In this document: positions 6,774 to 15,060 of the stretch, piece after piece
Layout of the letters: every line of letters starts with the position of its first letter
Numbering within the stretch: position 1 is the first letter of the stretch
Assembly (NCBI GenBank): GCA_017458285.1
Contig: JAFTFU010000204.1
Span: 1-38,052, forward strand
Direction of reading: 5' to 3'
Length of the DNA stretch: 38,052 bases
Source of the DNA: Clostridia bacterium
GTDB taxonomy: Bacteria; Bacillota; Clostridia; TANB77; CAG-508
Translations under genes and position numbers: made by a program
Notes under the pieces: generated by a model
Database searches by the model: none
Told to the model about the DNA's origin: nothing
What the model saw: only the letters and a program-made list of their open reading frames with translations

Positions 6774-8279
6774 CTAAATTTCTAAATTTATATCACGAAT
6801 AAATTCTTGTGCTACATCTAAATAATCAAAATTGATTTCATGATAAATTTCATAAATATTTTCATCTATTACAAATATATAATATCTATAAAAAGCGTCT
6901 ACATAGGTAATTGCATTGATTTTACCATTGCTTAATTTTACCTCTCTAACATCGCTAATGAGATTTGTTGATTCATTAATTGGTTGGTTGTTAAAATCTT
7001 CTGTATGCAATTCTGTTCCGTCTGTATTAAATTGTCTATTAATTATCAAATTTACTATTTCTTTTAATTCCTTATCTTTAAACTTATTTTTATAATAGTT
7101 TACATGTATATTAAGTCCAGGAAATTTAACTGAGTTTACTTCATCATAATATTGAAGTACTAAGCTTTCTCCGTTTTCAACATCACTTTCCTGAAAGATT
7201 TCTGCATTATCATAATAACTTAATTGTAAATCTCCAAATACTTTTGATATTTTTTTGTATTCTATTTTTTCAGATTCTTTTAAGTCTTTTGATAAGTCTA
7301 ATTCAAAACTTGCATTACTAACTTCTTTTTTATTTTCTTCTTTATATATATTGATTTTTAATTTTGAATTTAGCTCGACCTTTTTTATAATAACATCTTG
7401 TATTCCAACAAAATTTAAATATTCAATATCTTTATTTAATATAATATTATCATTTTCATCTAAAACTTCTACGGTATATAAAGAATTACTATCTCCTATA
7501 TTATCTAAATAAAATGTTAATTTAGTAGCCAGATTAGAGTTTTTAATTTTTAATAGATTAATATTAGTATTATCTAACGTAGTTTGTTTATTAATTACAT
7601 CATACTCCTCAAAATCTAAATTATTTTTTTGATTGTTAAGTTCAACTTTAAAATTCCAATTTGCTAATTTACTAAAATTATCTTTACTATTTAATGTAAA
7701 ATCAATATCTAATTTATTATTTTCAGAAACTTTGGAACTATCTATTTTACATATTTCTAATATATTATACTCTTTATTGTTTATCTTTTCTATCATAAAA
7801 TTCATGTCAGCTCCTGAAACTGAATATTGTTTATCAGCGTCAATAATTTTTATTAAATTATCAAAATCTACATTACTATTATCTGTAAATGGATATTCTA
7901 AAGATATTTCCTCATTTGATTTTAAATTGAAATTGATAATCAAAGTATCTTTATCAATTGCGTAGTTTGCTAAAGTTAATTCATAGCCATTTGAATTTTT
8001 ACTTTGGTTTGCATCTATTTTATTTTCTTCATATTTTTGATATATTCCTATTTTATCAACCATCCAACTAAATATGTTTTTATTATCCTTTGCATAAGTA
8101 TATACATTTCCAGCTAAAAATATTGCTAAAAAACTAAATGATACTACTTTTCCTAGATTTTTCGTTTTCATTTTTCTTTCTCCTATTTTATTTATATTTT
8201 CTTTACTATAATAATTTTCTGCTGCCATCTTTTTTTCTAATTTTTCCCATACTTTATTTTCTAAAGATTTATTTTCCAT
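6774..8279 (-). CDS. DUF4179-type membrane protein, putative anti-sigma factor
   Basis: A 501-residue protein with a cytoplasmic N-terminus (1-42), one membrane helix at about 44-62 (VVSFSFLAIFLAGNVYTYA) and a large, mostly beta-rich outer part. This layout, and overlap with an upstream sigma factor gene, are typical of DUF4179 proteins that hold a sigma factor at the membrane and release it on an envelope signal. The start at 8279 overlaps the sigma gene by 11 bases, so the two are translationally coupled. The extracellular signal is unknown. It is shorter than its paralogue at 9007. Confidence 0.8.
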   Translation of the reverse strand: MENKSLENKVWEKLEKKMAAENYYSKENINKIGERKMKTKNLGKVVSFSFLAIFLAGNVYTYAKDNKNIFSWMVDKIGIYQKYEENKIDANQSKNSNGYELTLANYAIDKDTLIINFNLKSNEEISLEYPFTDNSNVDFDNLIKIIDADKQYSVSGADMNFMIEKINNKEYNILEICKIDSSKVSENNKLDIDFTLNSKDNFSKLANWNFKVELNNQKNNLDFEEYDVINKQTTLDNTNINLLKIKNSNLATKLTFYLDNIGDSNSLYTVEVLDENDNIILNKDIEYLNFVGIQDVIIKKVELNSKLKINIYKEENKKEVSNASFELDLSKDLKESEKIEYKKISKVFGDLQLSYYDNAEIFQESDVENGESLVLQYYDEVNSVKFPGLNIHVNYYKNKFKDKELKEIVNLIINRQFNTDGTELHTEDFNNQPINESTNLISDVREVKLSNGKINAITYVDAFYRYYIFVIDENIYEIYHEINFDYLDVAQEFIRDINLEI

Positions 8280-8820
8280 AAGAGTACCCCCTTTCTTCTA
8301 ACTTGCACTTGATCTTTTTTCTAATTCTATGTAATTTTTTATAAATATTAAATTCTGTTTGTTTTAAATTTTCTGCTATTTCTTTTACTTTTTTTGATTG
8401 ATAATAAAACATCGTAAATATTTTACTATTCTCCTCATCCTCTTTTAAAACTTCTTCTATAATTTTGAATTTTTCGTTTGATTCTACAATCATTTGAACA
8501 TCATCATAATATAGATTATCATTTTCTTCTATACTTTCAAAACTATAAATTTTTATGGTTCTTAATTTGTTATAAGTTAAGTTTCTCGCAATTCCAGCTA
8601 TATATGGTTTTATTGGACTGTTAACTTCTAATTTTTCTTTGTTTTTCCATATTGCTAAAAATACATCAGAAATTAGTTCTTCTATATCATCTGTATTTAA
8701 TATGTTCCTTGATGTGTTTTCTATTACTGTATAAGTATATTTGCTGTACTCATTTACTATTTTTCGTATATTTAATTCTTCTTTTTCAAAATATTCTGAT
8801 ATTAATTTATTGGTTTCCAA
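8269..8820 (-). CDS. Sigma-70 family (ECF-type) sigma factor
   Basis: A 183-residue sigma factor. Region 2 lies at about 20-95, with IEELISDVFLAIWKNKEKL and the PYIAGIARNLTYNKLR core-binding/-10 segment. Region 4, a helix-turn-helix, lies at about 130-180 (KVKEIAENLKQTEFNIYKKL). No other sigma regions are present, as usual for ECF factors. The start is TTG at 8820, preceded by GGAAAGGAG at a good distance; no ATG fits better. It would direct polymerase to its own regulon, probably including its own promoter (8844-8899). Confidence 0.85.
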   Translation of the reverse strand: METNKLISEYFEKEELNIRKIVNEYSKYTYTVIENTSRNILNTDDIEELISDVFLAIWKNKEKLEVNSPIKPYIAGIARNLTYNKLRTIKIYSFESIEENDNLYYDDVQMIVESNEKFKIIEEVLKEDEENSKIFTMFYYQSKKVKEIAENLKQTEFNIYKKLHRIRKKIKCKLEERGYSYGK

Positions 8821-8843
8821 TTTTTTTCTCCTTTCCTTTTTTC

Positions 8844-8899
8844 TTTAAAAGTACTTTCACTTATATATTAACATTAAAATAAAAAAATGGACACTTTTT
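8844..8899 (-). promoter_or_regulatory. Conserved bipartite element upstream of sigma operon 1
   Basis: Plus positions 8844-8874 are identical over 31 bases to 11595-11625. Beyond that both sites keep AAAAAGTGT (minus strand; here 8891-8899) at exactly the same distance (17). The likely reading is a self-regulated promoter or binding site used by the sigma factors; assignment of -35 and -10 boxes is open. Confidence 0.65.
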
Positions 8900-8901
8900 T
8901 C

Positions 8902-8941
8902 AAAAAAAAATTAAGTATATAGCTTTTTTTACTATATACTT
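8902..8941 (-). terminator. Terminator of sigma operon 2
   Basis: Ten-base stem AAGTATATAG (8913-8922) with CTATATACTT (8932-8941), followed on the minus strand by AATTTTTTTTTG. It lies after the 9007 stop. Confidence 0.75.
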
Positions 8942-9006
8942 ATTTTAAATTTGTTTTATCTTTTTTTAATATTTATACTTTATTTTAAAAAGTTTTTTTC
9001 ATTTTA

Positions 9007-11040
9007 TCATATGTCAGAGTGTATATTCGAAATATAAATATCTTGAGATTGTTCTCCTTCATAAGCTTCTAAAACTTCAATTGAAATTTCTACAGGTGTT
9101 TTTGCACTTTGCTTATAACTTACATCTAAAATTTGAGCCTTATTCGTATCTTCTAATTCAAAAATATACTCTTTTTCATTGCCTAATGTTACTTTTATCT
9201 TTTTAGCCCTTGCATTATTTTTAAAGTCTTCTTCAGAAGAATTATTTCCATTTATTAAAAATATCTTATCTACAGTATAGTTAAAACTTCCTTCTTTTTC
9301 TATATTATAATTTTCTGCAATTATTCTGTTATATTGATTTTTAACTTTTTGTGACAAAGTGTTATTATTAATATTAATGTCTTTATAGTTAAAGAAATAC
9401 CAATCTTCTAAAATTACAGCTGTATTAATTTTAATAGGATTATTGTATTTTTGTATTTTGTCATTTACAATTGGAAAAATATATTGTGGATAGTTACTTT
9501 CAACTACATAATCATCACTATGATCTCCTATCCCTGGCATTATTATATTTACCTCAAGTCCATAGAACTGTTCAACATCATAATTCTTATATAAACTATA
9601 TATCATCTTTTTTGTTTTTTCAGAAATAGGATCTCCTTCAGAATCTATCATTTCGATATAGTTATAGCTCATTAAAACTTCATTTTGTATAAATCCAGTT
9701 AAATTCTCTGGATAATCTTCCCATTGATAATTAGTACTTTTATAATATTTAATATTATTTGTTTCTGCATTTTCATCATAACTTTCTTCTAAAGAATTAA
9801 AGGTTATATTTTTATTCTTATTTTCAGATATTATTTTTTCTTTTTCAAGATCTACTTTAAAACTACCTATATTAATTTTATTTTTGTTTTCATCATCTTT
9901 TTGGTACACTTCAATATTAAATTCTGTTTTATCTTTATCAATCACAATATATTCTGTTTTTTTAAGTTTTTCTATTGCCTTCAAGGCACTTTTATACTCT
10001 TCATTATTTTCTTCGTAAGGAATATAAATACCTGAATGATCAATCTTATAGCCACTTAAATCATTTCCTTTGTTATCATAAATATCATACGATAATTCTT
10101 TATATAATGCTTCTTCATTTGCATAGTTTACATTTATTTTTACAATATTTTGTAATGGAGTTATTTTTATTTCGTCTATACTCATATCTAATTCACTTGA
10201 TGATATTCTATTAGTAGCTTTTATTGTTCTTGTATTTTGTTGTGCTTTTTCTTTTGAAAGTTTTAATTTTAATTCTTTATCAAATTTTACTTGATATTTT
10301 TCCAACTTTCCATTATCTGCATAGTAAGCTATTTCATCTAACATTATATTTTTTAATGTTAACTCAAATTCATTTTTGTTTTTTAGAATTTCATCTGATA
10401 TAAACCACATTTGATATATTTCATATTCTCTATTTTTTTCTATTTCATTTATGGTTTGTATATCATCATAGCATTCATATTTTTTCCCATCAATTATTAT
10501 ATCAGGATTAAAATTCATTCCAGCACCATTTTCATTTAAAGATAGAAAGTCAAATGGTTTGTATGTATATTTAAAAGAATAGAATTCAGGATTATCCATA
10601 AATGAATCAAATACTTTAGTTGCATCTTCACTAAATTTAAGATTGAATTTTAGAATAATAAATCCCTCATCACAAACTGTTGATTGTACTTCTAATCTTC
10701 CATATTCGTTTTCTATATATTGATTTTCTACTTTTTCTTCATATTCACTATAATTATTTGAAAATTTTATTCCAAGCCATTCAACAAGTGGTATATCATT
10801 TATTTGTCCCCCTAATGCTGCATAAACAGCTCCTCCACAAATAATTGTTGAAATTGTTGCTGATATTCCAATTAATATTTTTTTAAATGCAACTAAATAT
10901 TTATTTTTAGTTCTTATTTTTTCGTTTTCTTTTATTATTTGATTATTATTTATTTCTTGATTTCTGAATTCTTCTATGGCTATTTTTCTTTGTAGTTTTT
11001 CAAGGATTCTTTTATTTGATATTGTATTATTGTTTTCCAT
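9007..11040 (-). CDS. DUF4179-type membrane protein, putative anti-sigma factor (large)
   Basis: A 677-residue paralogue of the 6774 gene. The N-terminus (1-48) is cytoplasmic and lysine-rich, the membrane helix is at about 50-72 (FKKILIGISATISTIICGGA), and a long extracellular part follows with several beta-rich segments. It overlaps its sigma gene by 14 bases, so sigma and anti-sigma are likely made together. The extra 170 residues relative to the paralogue are in the outer domain, suggesting different signals. The anti-sigma role rests on family and context; no binding residues can be pointed to. Confidence 0.8.
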   Translation of the reverse strand: MENNNTISNKRILEKLQRKIAIEEFRNQEINNNQIIKENEKIRTKNKYLVAFKKILIGISATISTIICGGAVYAALGGQINDIPLVEWLGIKFSNNYSEYEEKVENQYIENEYGRLEVQSTVCDEGFIILKFNLKFSEDATKVFDSFMDNPEFYSFKYTYKPFDFLSLNENGAGMNFNPDIIIDGKKYECYDDIQTINEIEKNREYEIYQMWFISDEILKNKNEFELTLKNIMLDEIAYYADNGKLEKYQVKFDKELKLKLSKEKAQQNTRTIKATNRISSSELDMSIDEIKITPLQNIVKINVNYANEEALYKELSYDIYDNKGNDLSGYKIDHSGIYIPYEENNEEYKSALKAIEKLKKTEYIVIDKDKTEFNIEVYQKDDENKNKINIGSFKVDLEKEKIISENKNKNITFNSLEESYDENAETNNIKYYKSTNYQWEDYPENLTGFIQNEVLMSYNYIEMIDSEGDPISEKTKKMIYSLYKNYDVEQFYGLEVNIIMPGIGDHSDDYVVESNYPQYIFPIVNDKIQKYNNPIKINTAVILEDWYFFNYKDININNNTLSQKVKNQYNRIIAENYNIEKEGSFNYTVDKIFLINGNNSSEEDFKNNARAKKIKVTLGNEKEYIFELEDTNKAQILDVSYKQSAKTPVEISIEVLEAYEGEQSQDIYISNIHSDI

Positions 11041-11572
11041 AGTTATACCCCCTTTCCTTTAAGGCTTTTTTTATTTTTTTCTTAATTCTATGTATTTTTA
11101 CATTCACATTTGCTTCTGTTAAATATAGTTTTTGAGCTATTTCTTTTGCTTTCATTCCTTTGTAATAAAACATGATGAATATGTTTGCATCTTCTCCATA
11201 TTTTTTTAGCTCTTCTTCTATAATTAAAAATTCTTCCTTTTTTTGTACTATATATTCTATAGTTTCATCTGTTGAAATGTTTTCGTCGATTTCTTCTGTT
11301 TTTATTTTTAAATCTCTTAGTCTGTTTTTTGTTAAGTTTTTTGTTATTCCTGCTATATATGGTTTTAGTGGCATTTCTTTATTTATTTTATCTTTATTTT
11401 TCCATACAGCAAATAAAACATCAGATATTAATTCTTCTATATCTTCATTTTTTAATAGGTTTACTGTCATGTTTTGTATAATACTATTGATATAATTACT
11501 ATACTTTTCTATTATCTTTTCAAGATTTATTTTGTCGTCTTGTATATAAGTTTGTATTGTATCGTTTTCCAT
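11027..11572 (-). CDS. Sigma-70 family (ECF-type) sigma factor, second copy
   Basis: A 181-residue paralogue of the 8269 sigma factor. Region 2 contains IEELISDVLFAVWKNKDKI and PYIAGITKNLTKNRLRD; region 4 contains MKAKEIAQKLYLTEANVNVK near residue 135; both end in RGYNYG/RGYSYG. I place the start at ATG 11572 (MENDTIQTY), which has AGAGGAG at proper distance. An upstream in-frame ATG at 11611 lacks a binding site and falls inside the conserved upstream element, so it is probably untranslated. It precedes and overlaps its DUF4179 partner. Confidence 0.85.
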   Translation of the reverse strand: MENDTIQTYIQDDKINLEKIIEKYSNYINSIIQNMTVNLLKNEDIEELISDVLFAVWKNKDKINKEMPLKPYIAGITKNLTKNRLRDLKIKTEEIDENISTDETIEYIVQKKEEFLIIEEELKKYGEDANIFIMFYYKGMKAKEIAQKLYLTEANVNVKIHRIKKKIKKALKERGYNYGKQ

Positions 11573-11594
11573 GTTTTGTCTCCTCTCTTTTGAG

Positions 11595-11650
11595 TTTAAA
11601 AGTACTTTCACTTATATATTAACATATATTTTAATTTTCTTACACTTTTT
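11595..11650 (-). promoter_or_regulatory. Conserved bipartite element upstream of sigma operon 2
   Basis: Second copy of the element at 8844-8899: 31 identical bases at 11595-11625 and AAAAAGTGT at 11642-11650, at the same separation. Sequence between and beyond the two boxes is not conserved, which argues for functional constraint rather than recent duplication. Confidence 0.65.
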
Positions 11651-11676
11651 GTTTTTTTATTTTTATTTTTTTACAA

Positions 11677-11723
11677 AAAAACTCTTATAATCAACGTTGT
11701 TTACGTCAATTATAAGAGTTTTA
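11677..11723. terminator. Terminator after the RhuM-Doc gene
   Basis: Stem ACTCTTATAAT (11681-11691) with ATTATAAGAGT (11709-11719), A run before and T run after, so it can act both ways. It overlaps the end region of the RhuM-Doc gene. Confidence 0.7.
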
Positions 11724-11724
11724 A

Positions 11725-12678
11725 TTAATTATCAGTTAAAAAATTCATTACTAAATCTATAATTACATCTTTTTCTTTTGGATTTGATTCTGCAATTAGT
11801 AGTGTTAATGCAGCTAAAGCATTATTATCAATTGTTTGTCTTCCTTTTTTATATAGAATACCATAAAAGTTTAAAAAATATATAAATAAAGTAGCTGCAA
11901 TACGTTTATTTCCATCAGCAAATACATGATTTTTTACTATTAGGTATAAGAAATTTGCACCTTTTTCTTCTATACTTTTATAAATATCTTGTCCTGCAAA
12001 ACTTTGATAGATATTTCCAATAATAGACTCTAATCCTTTGTCTCGTTCTACTGCAAATAATGAACTTTCTTCGTTAAATCTAAGTTTGTTAATTATTTCT
12101 ATACAGTCTTTATATTCAATTTTTCTTTCATCTATATTTCCTTCAATTTTTTTCAAAGTTCTATGGTCATAATCATCTAGCATATCTAATGCTTTTGAAT
12201 AATCTCCTATTACTTTTAATATCCCTTTTGCATCATTTCCTTCTAAGCGTTCATCTATACGATTTGCTATGTCTATTAATTTTATAGTTTTCTCTAAATA
12301 TTCTAATCTTTTTTGATTTACTGCATATCCTTTTAGAATATAATCTTTTAAAATTTGAGTTGCCCATTTTCTAAACATAACTCCACGTTTACTGTTTACT
12401 CTATATCCAACTGAAATAATCATATCTAAATTATAATATTGAACATTATATTTTTTTCCATCTTCAGCAGTATGCTCAAAAAATGAGCATACTGAATTTT
12501 CTTCTAATTCATTATCTCTATATATATTTTGTATATGCCTTGTAATTGTTTTCCTGTCTTTATCAAATAATTCCGCCATTTGTTTTTGGGTTAACCATAC
12601 AGTTTCATCCTTTAAGTTTACTTCTAATTTTACTCCTTGGTTTTCAAATAAAATAATTTCATTCTTTTTTTCTTCCAT
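11725..12678 (-). CDS. RhuM-family protein fused to a Fic/Doc domain
   Basis: 317 residues with two parts. The N-terminal part (about 10-130) is RhuM-like: VWLTQKQMAELFDKDRKTIT resembles a DNA-binding helix-turn-helix, followed by the YNLDMIISVGYRVNSKRG segment typical of RhuM and related phage-type proteins. The C-terminal part (about 195-300) is Doc/Fic: the active-site loop reads HVFADGNKRIAATLF, close to the HPFxxGNG/KR pattern, with the catalytic His. Fic/Doc enzymes attach AMP or phosphate to target proteins. No inhibitor gene is visible next to it; regulation may be intramolecular. ATG 12678 has a weak AGGAAG site. It has its own terminator. Confidence 0.85.
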   Translation of the reverse strand: MEEKKNEIILFENQGVKLEVNLKDETVWLTQKQMAELFDKDRKTITRHIQNIYRDNELEENSVCSFFEHTAEDGKKYNVQYYNLDMIISVGYRVNSKRGVMFRKWATQILKDYILKGYAVNQKRLEYLEKTIKLIDIANRIDERLEGNDAKGILKVIGDYSKALDMLDDYDHRTLKKIEGNIDERKIEYKDCIEIINKLRFNEESSLFAVERDKGLESIIGNIYQSFAGQDIYKSIEEKGANFLYLIVKNHVFADGNKRIAATLFIYFLNFYGILYKKGRQTIDNNALAALTLLIAESNPKEKDVIIDLVMNFLTDN

Positions 12679-12984
12679 AGTAACACTTCCTTTTCTATAA
12701 AATTAATTCTTATTTTGGTAGATAGTTTTGTTATGAAACGCCCTTAAAGAACTGTTGTTTGTATTTTATAATGTATTTTTATGTTTGTCAACAGAATTTA
12801 ATGAAATATTCAAAAATTATTTTATATTTGATTGTATAATAAAAAGGAGCTAGTCGTTTGCACAAAATCAAAAATAATGTAAAATAAAGTCGAGCTCTTT
12901 TTACATTATTTTTATGTATTAAAACTATTTTTAGGCATAAGGGTAGCCCCAAATCCTAAATTAGGGTTTGGGGCTTGAGGAAAG
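12679..12984. other. Intergenic stretch with two hairpins
   Basis: No gene is seen. It holds a 15-base inverted repeat AAAAATAATGTAAAA/TTTTTACATTATTTTT (about 12871-12914). A second hairpin is AGCCCCAAA..CCT with AGG..TTTGGGGCT (12945-12975), just past the stop of the 12985 gene and possibly its terminator although the T run is poor. The words GCACAAAATCAAA recur from position 6. Confidence 0.5.
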
Positions 12985-13368
12985 TTAATCATCAAACCTT
13001 AAAAAAAACTCAAATTTATTATCATCAGAACTTTCAAAGCCCTCATCTACTAATGCAATACATGCTAACTCCATTACTTTTTCTATGTAGATTTTATCCG
13101 GTTTATTTGGCCATCCAAAAAAGCAGTTTCCAAAATGCAAACCATCATTTTTGATTTTTATATAAAACACCGCGTCTTCCAAATGCGAATCAGCATCTCC
13201 TCTTGCTATATATTCCTTTAATAGCAACAAAGTTTGATTAACTATCAATTTACATTTGTCATTTTTTTCCTTTAGCTTTTTCAATCTCCGTTCTTTTAAT
13301 TCTCCTGCTATATTCATAATTTTACCCTTTTCGTCCTCCGGTAGTGTGAAAACTTTATATGCTTTCAA
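12985..13368 (-). CDS. Hypothetical protein
   Basis: A 127-residue soluble protein of no family I recognise. The first third is a charged helix (about 18-50, with ELKERRLKKLKEKNDK). The rest has mixed strands and helices, with GLHFGNCFFGWPNKPDKIYI near 85-105 and an acidic, aromatic end (EFFLRFDD). The start is uncertain: TTG 13368 has no ribosome binding site, while ATG 13317 has AAGG eight bases upstream and would give 110 residues. The 5' end is close to the transposase element, so the promoter may have been displaced. Confidence 0.55.
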   Translation of the reverse strand: MKAYKVFTLPEDEKGKIMNIAGELKERRLKKLKEKNDKCKLIVNQTLLLLKEYIARGDADSHLEDAVFYIKIKNDGLHFGNCFFGWPNKPDKIYIEKVMELACIALVDEGFESSDDNKFEFFLRFDD

Positions 13369-13430
13369 CTACGTTTTATGTTTATTTTTCAGTCTTTTTT
13401 GACTTTTTTATTTTTTACCTCTATTTTTAC

Positions 13431-13460
13431 TTTACAAAAAATAGCAAAATCCTGTATAAT
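13431..13460 (+). promoter_or_regulatory. Transposase promoter with inverted repeat
   Basis: TTTACA (13431-13436), an 18-base spacer, TATAAT (13455-13460). ATAGCAAAA at 13440-13448 in the spacer is repeated inverted as TTTTGCTAT across the start codon (13504-13512), which could form a hairpin that limits transposase expression. Confidence 0.45.
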
Positions 13461-15039
13461 TAGTTCATGAACAATAAACAAAAAAACTAAAATATACGAG
13501 GTGTTTTGCTATGAACTATATTATATCATGTTTAATTAATTTTTTAAATAGAATTAACAAAATTATTTGGAATTTTATTCTTTTTCTTTCTAAATTCATC
13601 AAGGTTGAAGAAGTTTCTAATCGTGTAGAAAAGCCTGCTGATGAACGTTATCGTCGTTTTAAAGTTGATGAACCACCTTTAATTGAAAAATCTTCTACTT
13701 TTGAAAAGAAAGATTACAAACAATTAATTAAGGTTAATAATATTAAACCAATTAAACGTCGTAATGGCAAATACATTTCTATCAATGTATTTTGCCCTTG
13801 TTGTAATGCTCCTAAAGATTATCTTTATGATAATAATGGTAAACAAAGTCAATTTGAATGTAAAGTCTGTTCGCATATTTTTTCTACCAATCCAAATAAG
13901 CAATCTGATGTTAGCTTTCTATGCCCTCATTGTAATTACAAACTTAGCTTAAAGCACTCTAGATCTGATTTTGATGTCTATGTTTGCCCAAACAAACAAT
14001 GCTCTTACTTTCTTGATAATCTTAAACATTTATCTAAAGAAGATTCTGAATTATTTGCTAAAAAACCTTCTCTTTTCAAATTACATTATACTTATCGTAA
14101 ATTTAATATCGAAGTTCCTGCTATCCAAAAAGATTTCAAGCAGTTTCTTTCTGCTCCTATTGATATTTCTAAAGCTTACCATTCAATGCATGTAATTGGT
14201 CTTTGCCTTACTTATCACGTTAATTATGGCTTGAGTTACAGGCAGACATCAGCTATTTTAAAGGATATTCATTGCATTGATATTTCTTACAAGACAGTTG
14301 AAAACTACTGCAAATCTGTTTCGTCTATTGTTCAATATCTTCTTGAATTCTATCCTTATCAGTTGTCTGACTCTCTTTGTGCTGATGAAACATATATTAA
14401 AGTTTTAGGTAAAACTCAATATATCTTCTTCTATTTTGATGCAATTAAGAAAATCGTTACATCTTACAGAGTCTTTGAACATCGCGATACTCTTGCTTCT
14501 TTAAAAGCTGCTTATTCTACTCTTGTAAAATACGATAAATTACCTGAATCTTTAAAAATTATTACTGATGGTAATCCTATATACAATGTTGCCGTCCAAT
14601 ATTGGACTCAACATGATATGCCTTTTCAACTTTACCAAGTTATTGGTCTTAAAAATTTAGATGATACTTCAAAGCAGTATCGTTCTTCAAAGCAAATTAT
14701 TGAAAGACATAACCGAACTTTAAAATATTATTATCGTCCTAAAAATGGCTTTACTTCTAACAAAAACGCTAATAACTATATGGTTTTATTTGCTACTTGT
14801 TTTAATTTCTTAAGACCTCACTCAGCTCTTAATTATCACGTTCCTGTTGAAATTCCTGAGGTTCAGTCTTGCAAAAATATGCCTAACAAGTGGATAAAAT
14901 TAATTAGCTTAAGCTATGATTATATTAAAGCAAATGCTTAAAATTTTAAAAATTACATATTTTAAGCTTTTTAAGCATGCTCAATTTTATTATTTTCTTA
15001 ATTTTTTAATTCTATTTAATTTTCAATGTGCTATTTTTT
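13435..15039 (+). mobile_element. Insertion sequence, ends only approximate
   Basis: A transposase gene with flanks that share an 11-base inverted match, AAAAAATAGCA (13435-13445) against TGCTATTTTTT (15029-15039). The match is short and AT-rich, so these may not be the true ends, and no clear target duplication is seen. Confidence 0.4.
13511..14941 (+). CDS. DDE-type transposase with zinc-ribbon N-terminus
   Basis: 476 residues. After a hydrophobic start come two cysteine pairs typical of zinc ribbons (FCPCC.., CKVC; then FLCPHC, VCPNKQC, about 93-165). A helix-turn-helix-like part follows (GLSYRQTSAILKDI). The RNase-H-like catalytic core has Asp in CADETYIKVLG (about 292), Asp in IITDGNPIY (about 352) and Glu in IIERHNRTLKYYYRP (about 397). 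The core is closest in style to IS6/IS240-like and related DDE transposases; exact IS family not certain. The frame is intact, with GAGGTG before the ATG, so the element may be active. It separates the 12985 gene from the coupling-protein gene. Confidence 0.85.
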   Translation: MNYIISCLINFLNRINKIIWNFILFLSKFIKVEEVSNRVEKPADERYRRFKVDEPPLIEKSSTFEKKDYKQLIKVNNIKPIKRRNGKYISINVFCPCCNAPKDYLYDNNGKQSQFECKVCSHIFSTNPNKQSDVSFLCPHCNYKLSLKHSRSDFDVYVCPNKQCSYFLDNLKHLSKEDSELFAKKPSLFKLHYTYRKFNIEVPAIQKDFKQFLSAPIDISKAYHSMHVIGLCLTYHVNYGLSYRQTSAILKDIHCIDISYKTVENYCKSVSSIVQYLLEFYPYQLSDSLCADETYIKVLGKTQYIFFYFDAIKKIVTSYRVFEHRDTLASLKAAYSTLVKYDKLPESLKIITDGNPIYNVAVQYWTQHDMPFQLYQVIGLKNLDDTSKQYRSSKQIIERHNRTLKYYYRPKNGFTSNKNANNYMVLFATCFNFLRPHSALNYHVPVEIPEVQSCKNMPNKWIKLISLSYDYIKANA

Positions 15040-15060
15040 ATTTAAAATTGGGTCACATTT

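Noticed and set aside
11573..11611. Upstream ATG extension of the second sigma factor
   Set aside because: It overlaps the conserved upstream element and lacks a ribosome binding site, while ATG 11572 has a good one.
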